Assembly (NCBI GenBank): GCA_002292025.1
Contig: DBBC01000150.1
Location: forward strand, 1-5,794
Reading direction: 5' to 3'
DNA: 5,794 bases
Source of the DNA: Firmicutes bacterium UBA994
Lineage (GTDB): Bacteria > Bacillota > UBA994
The notes beneath the pieces were generated by a model. The model was not told where the DNA came from and did not search any database. It saw only the letters and a list, made by a program, of their open reading frames with translations. Below are positions 1-5,794 of this stretch, piece by piece. The stretch's first letter is position 1, and the number at the start of each line of letters is the position of its first letter. A program made the translations under genes and the position numbers.

Positions 1-1087
1 ATGCCAGCACTACAGGGGCTGTCGCCAGTTGGGCCGCCAGACTAGTCGCCAAGATGCCCTTAATTAACTTGGGGACGGGTATCCAAGCCGAAAGGACAGG
101 TGTAAGAATCAGCAACCCCGCGGTAGCCACAAAAGATAAAATAAAGCCGGGGTCAGCCGCGCCAAGGGGCATAACTAAAAGCATGGCGGCAGCGACCAGC
201 GCGAGAATGTTTATGGGCTCGGTGTCCCGTAAAGTGACCTTGGCTATAGCCCCCAACGCAAAGCTCAGCGCCGCGCGCCACGCTGACAGCACGCCGCCTA
301 GGAGAAGCGCATAGAGAACAGCGAACAGTGCCGCCCCAAGCAGCGAGGCTTGAAACCCCGCGACTTTACGCAGGCAAAAATACAGCGCACCCGCGAGAAT
401 AGCCACATGCATGCCCGAGACCGACAAGATGTGACTGACTCCGGCACTACGCCACGCGTCTTCGTCGGCGCGCGTCAGGCCGCGTCTGTCGCCTAACGTC
501 AGGGCCAGCGCTAGCCCGCTAGCCTCGCTCTCTAGCCGGCGGATGTTCTGCGCCATGGCAGCGCGCACCAGCGAGGTTAAGGTAGGACGAAGTTCTGCTT
601 TCGTCTGCACGCTACGCGCAAAGAGCAGCCCGGCCACCCCCTGCCGCTCCAAGACGCCAGCAAAATCTAACTCACCGGGATTAAGCGGCGGGCGCGGTTG
701 CCGCACCTCGCCGGTCACGCGGATAATCTGCCGTTCGCGCCAAGGCTCGGATGCATACATTTGCAGCACTTGACCGCCCGCCTGTACCCTCACTCTGCCG
801 CGAAAACTGCCTCTGTCTAACCGCATGGGAGTATCTAAGGTCAGCACATCGGCCGTAAAGTGCGCTTGGTCGCCTATGGATACGGGTGCTAAGAAGTGAG
901 CGCGGGCAAACCCTAGGGAGAGGCAGACAAGTGCGCCCAGCACTAGCATCAAACTCCGCCGCTCGTAGCTCCGCCACAGAACGGGAACAAGCGGCAGCAG
1001 CAGCACCCAGTAGGCACTATGCACAGCGGCGCTAACACCGGCCACCACCGACAACGAAAGGAGCAATACAGGCTGCAAGTAAACCAC
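1..1087 (-). CDS. comEC: ComEC/Rec2 DNA-uptake channel, N-terminal part (runs off the left edge)
   Basis: ComEC is the inner-membrane channel that carries single-stranded DNA into the cytoplasm during natural transformation. Reading leftward from GTG at 1087 gives 362 open codons to the window edge, roughly half of a usual ComEC. Residues 1-60 hold hydrophobic segments. Residues about 60-170 match the soluble DUF4131/OB-type domain, with its typical NPGELDF stretch at 136-142. From about 190 the Competence membrane domain begins, with the hallmark GVSHILSVSGMHVAIL at 216-231, then a WRAAL segment and DPGFILSF. The C-terminal metallo-beta-lactamase-like domain, if present, lies beyond the edge. 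An in-frame TAA lies 12 codons before the GTG and an AGGTGG site precedes it, which fixes the start. Unlike many Bacillota, no comEA is upstream; a divergent chemoreceptor gene is. Identity is secure. Whether the cell is transformable cannot be told. Confidence 0.95.
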   Translation of the reverse strand, partial: MVYLQPVLLLSLSVVAGVSAAVHSAYWVLLLPLVPVLWRSYERRSLMLVLGALVCLSLGFARAHFLAPVSIGDQAHFTADVLTLDTPMRLDRGSFRGRVRVQAGGQVLQMYASEPWRERQIIRVTGEVRQPRPPLNPGELDFAGVLERQGVAGLLFARSVQTKAELRPTLTSLVRAAMAQNIRRLESEASGLALALTLGDRRGLTRADEDAWRSAGVSHILSVSGMHVAILAGALYFCLRKVAGFQASLLGAALFAVLYALLLGGVLSAWRAALSFALGAIAKVTLRDTEPINILALVAAAMLLVMPLGAADPGFILSFVATAGLLILTPVLSAWIPVPKLIKGILATSLAAQLATAPVVLA

Positions 1088-1091
1088 TCTC

Positions 1092-1097
1092 CCACCT
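1092..1097 (-). promoter_or_regulatory. Ribosome binding site of comEC
   Basis: On the minus strand AGGTGG lies four bases before the GTG at 1087. This site decides the start, because the frame has no ATG between the upstream stop and the first membrane segment. I found no convincing promoter for comEC: a TTGTAA on the minus strand lacks a well-spaced -10 box. Confidence 0.6.
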
Positions 1098-1154
1098 TTG
1101 TTTTCGCTGGAAGCATAAGTTTACCTGCCTATATTTGCCCTTCTACACCCTCTA

Positions 1155-1183
1155 TTTACAACTGACCATCACTATTTTATACT
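1155..1183 (+). promoter_or_regulatory. Sigma-A type promoter of the chemoreceptor gene
   Basis: TTTACA at 1155-1160 (5 of 6 to TTGACA) and TATACT at 1178-1183 (5 of 6 to TATAAT) are separated by exactly 17 bp, the optimal spacing. The predicted transcript start is near 1190, giving a leader of about 40 bases before the receptor start codon. The rest of the 1088-1231 spacer shows no operator-like repeat or riboswitch. Many motility and chemotaxis genes in Bacillota use the flagellar sigma factor SigD; I see no matching site here, so expression is probably housekeeping. Confidence 0.7.
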
Positions 1184-1212
1184 GTTGCCAGAAGCCCCCG
1201 CAGCTGGAGAGC

Positions 1213-1221
1213 GGAGAGAGG
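1213..1221 (+). promoter_or_regulatory. Ribosome binding site of the chemoreceptor gene
   Basis: A purine-rich GGAGAGAGG stretch lies 10 bases before ATG 1232 and 7 bases before an in-frame TTG at 1229. Either codon could initiate; the proteins differ by one residue. An ATG at 1222 is in another frame and leads only to a short shadow reading frame. Confidence 0.6.
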
Positions 1222-1231
1222 ATGAGTTTTG

Positions 1232-2803
1232 ATGCGGCATTCAGTTATCACACAATTGGCTGCGATTGCACTTTTACTAGTCGTTGTCATTGCTTCGATT
1301 GCTTATTATCGGGTAGCTGTCGTGGCAACTCGGGACAACGCCGACAAGCAGGAGATCTCTACTATCGTCCTCGGATTGCGAGAGTTGCAGGACGCCAGCC
1401 TAGCCTTTAAGCGCATCCGAGTTGATATTCGCGATTCAATTCTTCACCCTCGGCAGTATACCTTCTACGAGAATAGGATTGTTACACTCATCGGGGAGCT
1501 GCAAAACCATGCAAAGGTGCTGAAGGAACACAGCGTGACCCCCGAAATGCTGAGCACTGTGGCCAAGCTGCAAGCAGAGCTGGCTACCTTTTATGATGTG
1601 GGAGGGCGCATTTTGGGTCATAGCAGCGTAGGGAATGCACGTGCCGCCACGACCCTATTACTTGCTGAATGTATCCCAGTGGGAGAGAGAATAGTAGCGT
1701 TGCTACAGCTCCTAGAAGAGCAATACAAGAATGCGTCTACCGAAGCACTAGCCAGTCTGCGTGCCTCGGCAACCACCGCTAACCGCATGACGATCCTCAA
1801 CGTTGTGGTAAGTGTGCTGATGTTAGCAGTAGTAATAGCGTTTGTGTACGCAAGCATAGTCAGGCCTGTGATTCGCATTAAGGATGAGGTCGGCAAATTG
1901 GCGCAAGGGGACCTGACTTCCGCTTATCAACCCTTGCGTGGGAAAAGCGAGATTGGTGCCCTCTCGCGCTCACTGTCCTCTACCATCGCCAACTTGCGCC
2001 TCCTCGTCGCCTCGGTGCAATCCGCCAGCCAAGCGGTGGCGGGTAAAGCGCTGGGCCTGAGCAGTTCCATCCAAGAAGTGGCTGCCGGTAACAGCAACCA
2101 AGTGAGTATCAGCAAGGAAATATCGCAGACCTTAGAGCACCTCGCGGGCGCGACGCAGGAGATTGCCGCTAACGCCCAGACTGCCTCCTCGGCGGGAACT
2201 ACGGCCAGTGAAGCGGCGCAAGCGGGCACAATTAAGATCGGCAGTGCGATTGCCACACTAAAAACAGTGCAAGAGAGCGTACTTAGTCTTTCCTCGGTGT
2301 CGAACCAGATTGGCGGCATGGCTGCGGTTATTGACGACATCGCTGACCAGACCAACTTGTTGGCCTTAAATGCCGCAATTGAAGCGGCGCGCGCGGGTGA
2401 GCACGGTCGCGGCTTCGCCGTTGTGGCGGATGCCGTGCGCAGCCTAGCCGAACAAAGCCGTCAATCGACGAAAGAGATTAGGGCACTAACCGCCACCGTC
2501 TTAAAACAGATTGACGGGGCCATCGCGCTTAGTACAGAAGGTGCGGAAGGTGCTAAGGGAGCGCAGGAGGCGTTAGCCAATATTACCTCTAAGATCAGCG
2601 ACATTGCGCTGACCATTGAAGGCATATCCGCCGCCAGCGAAGAACAGGCTGCCGCAGCTAACGAAGTTGCCGCGTCCATGGATAACTTCGGCTCCATCAC
2701 CAGCCAAGTTGCCTCATCTTCGCAAGAAAGTGCCGTCTCGGCACAACAACTCAGCGATTTGGCCGCCGACCTGCAGCGCGCCGCGAGCAAATTTAGGCTC
2801 TAG
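1232..2803 (+). CDS. Methyl-accepting chemotaxis protein (transmembrane chemoreceptor)
   Basis: Transmembrane chemoreceptor of 523 residues that senses an external signal and controls the CheA-CheW kinase array. TM1 is about residues 5-26, and the extracytoplasmic part about 27-185 is helical, sized like a four-helix-bundle (4HB/TarH-type) sensor. TM2 is 186-208. HAMP runs from about 209 to 262 with Pro212 and GDL at 226-228. The signalling hairpin follows, with its tip DQTNLLALNAAIEAARAGE at 372-390 and GRGFAVVA at 392-399, the near-invariant CheA/CheW contact region. Flanking Ala/Ser/Glu-rich helices, including SAASEEQAAAANE, look like methylation segments. The protein ends in FRL, with no C-terminal NWETF-type CheR tether. 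One oddity is Ala401 where most receptors have Glu (VADEVR). It is a lone receptor with no che gene beside it, transcribed divergently from comEC. The ligand cannot be predicted. Family assignment is very secure. Confidence 0.96.
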   Translation: MRHSVITQLAAIALLLVVVIASIAYYRVAVVATRDNADKQEISTIVLGLRELQDASLAFKRIRVDIRDSILHPRQYTFYENRIVTLIGELQNHAKVLKEHSVTPEMLSTVAKLQAELATFYDVGGRILGHSSVGNARAATTLLLAECIPVGERIVALLQLLEEQYKNASTEALASLRASATTANRMTILNVVVSVLMLAVVIAFVYASIVRPVIRIKDEVGKLAQGDLTSAYQPLRGKSEIGALSRSLSSTIANLRLLVASVQSASQAVAGKALGLSSSIQEVAAGNSNQVSISKEISQTLEHLAGATQEIAANAQTASSAGTTASEAAQAGTIKIGSAIATLKTVQESVLSLSSVSNQIGGMAAVIDDIADQTNLLALNAAIEAARAGEHGRGFAVVADAVRSLAEQSRQSTKEIRALTATVLKQIDGAIALSTEGAEGAKGAQEALANITSKISDIALTIEGISAASEEQAAAANEVAASMDNFGSITSQVASSSQESAVSAQQLSDLAADLQRAASKFRL

Positions 2804-2956
2804 CGCTATATGACTTTCTCCGGTATGTGCCCACGCTAGGCCCAATGGTTGGCCAAGGGCGTGGGCAAGGAGTAAGTTGCACACCCCGCCACGGGTAAAG
2901 ATGGCAACGGACCCATAGGGCTGCTCCGCAAGGCGCAGCAATTCCCCTACGGACAA
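2798..2956 (-). pseudogene. Remnant of a histidine phosphatase (C-terminal part only)
   Basis: The minus-strand frame from a TTG at 2956 encodes about 53 residues that resemble the C-terminal third of the histidine phosphatase (phosphoglycerate mutase-like) superfamily. ELLRLAEQ reads as a helix end, SVAIFTRGG as the strand and loop usually written VxVVxHGG, LLLAHALGQPLGLAW as the following helix, and ESHIALEP as the final strand. The second catalytic histidine is replaced by arginine (codon 22, 2891-2893). The N-terminal RHG active-site half is absent; the sequence before it is a palindrome. At its other end the frame runs without a stop into the reverse of the chemoreceptor 3' end. I infer a decayed gene fragment, not an expressed protein. 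The family match is by eye and rests on a short stretch. Confidence 0.45.
2829..2866. repeat. Imperfect hairpin shortly after the chemoreceptor stop codon
   Basis: GCCCACGC (2829-2836) and GCGTGGGC (2859-2866) are perfectly complementary. A second inner stem forms from GGCC at 2839-2842 and GGCC at 2851-2854. It could fold in the 3' end of the chemoreceptor transcript, but no T-run follows on either strand, so it is not a canonical Rho-independent terminator. It also lies inside the phosphatase-like remnant, where these bases encode AHALGQPLGLAWA, so the symmetry may be incidental. Confidence 0.4.
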
Positions 2957-2987
2957 AAGGGACTGTCCCCTTTGTCCCTCCAGGGGA
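2943..2987. repeat. Long palindrome just downstream of the helicase gene
   Basis: Arms GGACAAAAGGGAC (2951-2963) and GTCCCCTTTGTCC (2965-2977) pair over 13 positions around one central base, with a single A/C mismatch that becomes a G-U wobble in a minus-strand transcript. An outer 6-bp stem, TCCCCT (2943-2948) with AGGGGA (2982-2987), extends it. It begins three bases past the helicase stop codon (2991-2993), so it would form a strong 3' hairpin on that mRNA. No U-tract follows, so 3'-end protection or a dispersed palindromic repeat is as likely as termination. Two AGATCT hexamers (2987-2992, 2995-3000) flank the stop codon. Confidence 0.7.
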
Positions 2988-2990
2988 GAT

Positions 2991-5750
2991 CTACAGATCT
3001 ACGCCCGCAGAGCTATAAATTGGCCGCCACTCTTCTCCCTGTCGCAGCAAGAGCGCAGGGTTTAGAATATAGTAGCCCTGCCTCACACGCAGGAAGAGCT
3101 TCCTGCTGTAGGCGTTTTGGGAGTTGATTTCGTTTTTGGCGAGTAGCGCTGATATGTACTGCCGTTTTTTTCTGTAGTCGTCGATTACGCTGTCGGGCAA
3201 GGCTTCCATGAGCGTGCTCAGGGTAAGGGCTGTAATCGCTGTCCTTTCGGGATTGCTCGGATTAATCCTCGGCATGAAAAACACAAACATAACATGAAAA
3301 AGCAGGAATTCGCCTTGACTACTGTTGAGTTTAAGCAATCTACCCTCAACATTAAGGCTTAAACTGGAGGGACTAAGCGCTTCGGACACCCGAAAGAAAA
3401 TTGAGGGCTCAAATTTCGTATCCCGGATGGCTCTAAGGAGCGCAGTTTGCCACGCCGTCATACCATAGTTATCCGTGAGATCGGGATTGGCTCCGGCGGC
3501 CAACAATGCTTTGACTAGGGCGACGTTGCCCGCCCGAGCGGCCATCATTAAGGGTGTGACGTTAAACTCTGTACGATAGTCTATACCGTAAACTCCGCAC
3601 TGCCGGAGAATCTCTTTATCTAGCGGACCGGCGTACCGTGGAAGAATCTTTGTTTCAAAGTTCACCCTTTGTTGCTCATATAAGGACACGTTGAAAAACG
3701 GCCTTTTTTCGCGTAGGGAGCAGATTAACCGTGCTTTATCAAAGTTGTGCTCGCTTAAGAAGTGAATGATGGCGTGCGTATCATAAAAGAGGGCATATTC
3801 AAAAAGAGCTTTACGCGGTTTTTGCGGGTTGTCTTTGGCTGTGCGTATCTGGGTGACTAACTCCTGAACGCGGTTGTGAGTAAACCTATCCCAAGGCACC
3901 GGTTGTGTCTTCAGAATCGAACGCTTGATCTCGTCCGCCTGCTCCTGCTTGCCCTGCATCTCTAATCGGCGAGCTTCCGCTTGCCACTCCTCAGTGGAGG
4001 ATTGCTGCGCAGTCATCGTCAGTTGGTCGAGGGGGCTCCCTAGTCCAAGTAGCTGCATCATGCGGTGCCCAGTATCACTTTCAATAATATAGAGTTTCTG
4101 TACGGCCCGAGTGACGGCAACATACAAGGAATTTATAAAAAACTTATACACTTCGAGCGATTTATCGGTTTTATCTGCTGCCCGCATGTACAGAGTCTCC
4201 TCAGCAAGGTCCGCTTCGTCTACCCCCCGAGTTATCTCCATAAAGCTGTGGCGTTCCCCGGAAACGAAGTTCAGCAAGATGACATTCTCATACTCTAACC
4301 CCTTAGCTTCCTGCACCGTGAACAAGAGCGGCGTATCAAAGCAGCTCCGTGCCAGAGCCTTGTCTTCTGTACGCATCACGATGACAGCATGTTTGGCAGA
4401 CAGCCGCATGCTCTTGTTCATCTCGTTCTTAACCTTGTTGCTGTCCCGTAGAAATACTACCTCGCCCGACTTTTCGGCAAGACTGGTCATAAGATAGGTG
4501 CTCTCTCTGTCAATGGAACCAAATCGCTTTTGCTTGATGCGCATGAGCTTGTTAGCTAGGTCGGTGACAGCCCGGGCATTACGAAAGTTTGACTGCAGTA
4601 TGCGCGTTACTCTCGCGCTATCTAGCTCTGCGCTATGGTAGAGCATAGATTTTAACCCGCTCCAAGAAAAGAAATTCGGGTGCACGATCTGGTTGGAGTC
4701 GCCACAGAGCATAAACTGCGCCGGAATCTTAAGGCTCTTTAATATCAGTTGCAACTGGATGTTAGTGATATCCTGCACTTCGTCAACCACGACAAAGTCA
4801 TAGAGCGGCTTCACATCTTTAGTGTACCCGTATGCCAAAATATTGGGGTCGTAAAACGCATTCTCTTTAAGAAACACTAAGTACTTCGCAAAAAAGTCGT
4901 AGACTAGTGCGCGCTCAGTATCGAGGTAGATGGACTGTCTAACGCCCAGATCGATGTATTCTTCGCGGCTTAAGTAGGGTTTGTCCACCGCACTGCCCGT
5001 TATCACACCACGAAATTCTTCATAAAGGCGGTGCGCATCGGTCACTCGCTGCTGCCTTGGAAATCTGCTGAGCCACTGCGCAAACGAGGTATAGCTCATC
5101 TCTTTGCCCTCTGGCACGCAGATGGTCTCAAGGTATTCCCTAAAAGAGAGGAAGGAAATGTCTTGTTCCTTATTTTCGTAGTGATTGCTGTAGTAAGTGT
5201 TCCGAGCGCTTTCTGACAGATACGGAGACAAAGTCACATACAGACCTTCCCCTTGAAACAGCTTCATCTTCTCCAGAGTAAGCACTGTTTTGCCACTACC
5301 GGCCGGCCCGATAAGAATGAGCGGGAAGCGTGAGTGATATGCGAGTTGCTGTGCGGGGTCGAAAGAAACAATCTTGTCAAGGAAATAAACTCGCTTATCT
5401 GTCGGATGGACATAGGGAAGTGGTGGCAGGGAGCGGAGCTCTATTTCTGTGGGACTTTCAATGAGGGGTATTTTCTCCTCATCAATCTTTGCTCCTCTTA
5501 AGAACTTAGATTTATCGTAAGCGTGGTTAAGAACTACCTCTAACAACAAGGCGTAACGCATCTGTTGATATTGCACCAACTTGAATATAAGGCGATTGGA
5601 GTCATCCAGCCTAGCGCTGTACAACCCATGTTCCGACAACTTCTTTACCGCGGCAGAGCGAAAGTCATCCCTTTCTAGGCATGCGGTGATTTTCTCGTAT
5701 TGCCGCTTTACCTTGGCGTAGTCAATATCGCTGTACTCAAGTATCCTCAT
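2991..5750 (-). CDS. RelE/YoeB-like domain fused to a UvrD/Rep-type SF1 helicase with an ankyrin repeat
   Basis: A 919-residue predicted ATP-dependent DNA or RNA translocase. Residues 1-90 resemble the RelE/YoeB toxin fold, with YSARLDDSNRLIF at 44-56 and NHAY at 75-78. The SF1A helicase follows: Gln134/135 as likely Q-motif; Walker A GPAGSGKT 148-155; motif II DEVQD 323-327; motif III GDSNQ 350-354; motif IV NFRN 388-391; motif V TVQEAKGLEY 478-487; motif VI YVAVTRA 543-549. All catalytic residues are present, so ATPase activity is expected. Only about 87 residues separate motifs IV and V, leaving little room for a 2B subdomain. A helical linker (WQAEARRLEMQGK from 589) leads to an ankyrin repeat at 728-760 and part of a second, then an unassigned region ending in RVRQGYYILNP (888-898). 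No signal peptide or membrane segment was noted, so it is probably cytoplasmic. I chose ATG 5750 because GGAAGG precedes it by six bases; ATG 5765 would add five residues but lacks a good site. GC is lower than in comEC. The cellular role is unknown. Confidence 0.93.
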   Translation of the reverse strand: MRILEYSDIDYAKVKRQYEKITACLERDDFRSAAVKKLSEHGLYSARLDDSNRLIFKLVQYQQMRYALLLEVVLNHAYDKSKFLRGAKIDEEKIPLIESPTEIELRSLPPLPYVHPTDKRVYFLDKIVSFDPAQQLAYHSRFPLILIGPAGSGKTVLTLEKMKLFQGEGLYVTLSPYLSESARNTYYSNHYENKEQDISFLSFREYLETICVPEGKEMSYTSFAQWLSRFPRQQRVTDAHRLYEEFRGVITGSAVDKPYLSREEYIDLGVRQSIYLDTERALVYDFFAKYLVFLKENAFYDPNILAYGYTKDVKPLYDFVVVDEVQDITNIQLQLILKSLKIPAQFMLCGDSNQIVHPNFFSWSGLKSMLYHSAELDSARVTRILQSNFRNARAVTDLANKLMRIKQKRFGSIDRESTYLMTSLAEKSGEVVFLRDSNKVKNEMNKSMRLSAKHAVIVMRTEDKALARSCFDTPLLFTVQEAKGLEYENVILLNFVSGERHSFMEITRGVDEADLAEETLYMRAADKTDKSLEVYKFFINSLYVAVTRAVQKLYIIESDTGHRMMQLLGLGSPLDQLTMTAQQSSTEEWQAEARRLEMQGKQEQADEIKRSILKTQPVPWDRFTHNRVQELVTQIRTAKDNPQKPRKALFEYALFYDTHAIIHFLSEHNFDKARLICSLREKRPFFNVSLYEQQRVNFETKILPRYAGPLDKEILRQCGVYGIDYRTEFNVTPLMMAARAGNVALVKALLAAGANPDLTDNYGMTAWQTALLRAIRDTKFEPSIFFRVSEALSPSSLSLNVEGRLLKLNSSQGEFLLFHVMFVFFMPRINPSNPERTAITALTLSTLMEALPDSVIDDYRKKRQYISALLAKNEINSQNAYSRKLFLRVRQGYYILNPALLLRQGEEWRPIYSSAGVDL

Positions 5751-5756
5751 TCTCGA

Positions 5757-5762
5757 CCTTCC
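5757..5762 (-). promoter_or_regulatory. Likely ribosome binding site of the helicase gene
   Basis: On the minus strand GGAAGG lies six bases before the ATG at 5750 and favours it over the ATG at 5765, whose upstream bases (CTTAAGATAG) offer no good site. The remaining bases to the right edge (5766-5794) are purine-rich on this strand and too few to judge a promoter or an upstream gene. Confidence 0.45.
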
Positions 5763-5794
5763 CATCTATCTTAAGCGTCTTTCTTCTTTCGTCT

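Noticed and set aside
54..314. Plus-strand open frame antisense to comEC
   Set aside because: It is a shadow of the GC-rich membrane-protein codons opposite, with no Shine-Dalgarno site or family resemblance.
681..977. Minus-strand open frame of 98 codons within comEC
   Set aside because: It is Arg/Ala-rich and matches nothing, and the overlapping frame on the same strand encodes clear ComEC.
1088..1231. SigD (flagellar sigma) promoter for the chemoreceptor
   Set aside because: No TAAA with a suitably spaced GCCGATAT-like box is present, whereas a well-spaced sigma-A promoter is.
1135..1410. Plus-strand frame of 91 codons, including an ATG at 1222, overlapping the receptor start
   Set aside because: It lies out of frame with the receptor, encodes a Cys/Arg-rich sequence of no known type, and ends early in the receptor gene.
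1927..2790. Long antisense frames opposite the receptor signalling domain
   Set aside because: They are Ala/Ser/Leu-rich mirror images of the repetitive Ala/Glu/Ser helix codons of the receptor.
2951..2977. Intrinsic terminator call for the palindrome
   Set aside because: No T-run follows the stem on either strand, so it is listed as a repeat only.
4065..4497. Two plus-strand frames antisense to the helicase motif V-VI region
   Set aside because: The opposite strand carries conserved helicase motifs, and these frames have no recognisable domain or start site.

Overview
The window holds two well-recognised bacterial genes, one large unusual helicase gene, and a short intergenic stretch with a gene remnant and palindromes. 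It carries no rRNA or tRNA genes, CRISPR array or transposase. The organism is probably a Bacillota (Firmicutes) member of moderate to high GC. The grounds are purine-rich Shine-Dalgarno sites, GTG/TTG start candidates, a sigma-A type promoter, and ComEC beside a two-transmembrane methyl-accepting receptor. This assignment is an inference, since no taxonomic marker is present.

Layout. Positions 1-1087 (minus) are the first 362 codons of comEC, the DNA-uptake channel of natural transformation, which runs off the left edge. A divergent intergenic region (1088-1231) carries a good sigma-A promoter for the rightward gene. Positions 1232-2803 (plus) encode a complete methyl-accepting chemotaxis protein: TM, extracytoplasmic four-helix-type sensor, TM, HAMP, and cytoplasmic signalling hairpin. 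Positions 2804-2990 are not empty. On the minus strand they keep what looks like the C-terminal third of a histidine phosphatase with its catalytic histidine changed to arginine. They also hold two inverted repeats, the stronger ending just past the stop codon of the next gene. Positions 2991-5750 (minus) encode a 919-residue multidomain protein: a RelE/YoeB-like fold, then a compact UvrD/Rep-type SF1 helicase with all motifs intact, a helical linker, an ankyrin repeat, and an unassigned C-terminal domain.

How the parts relate. comEC and the receptor gene are divergent and probably regulated separately, and no other che or com gene is visible. The helicase gene looks like an accessory acquisition. 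Hand-counted lines in it are about 40-55% GC against about 58-70% in comEC and the receptor's signalling domain, and its downstream border has a decayed gene and a palindrome. The toxin-fold/helicase/ankyrin fusion is the most interesting item. Its role (defence, RNA or DNA surveillance, or other) cannot be settled from sequence alone, and its upstream neighbours lie outside the window.
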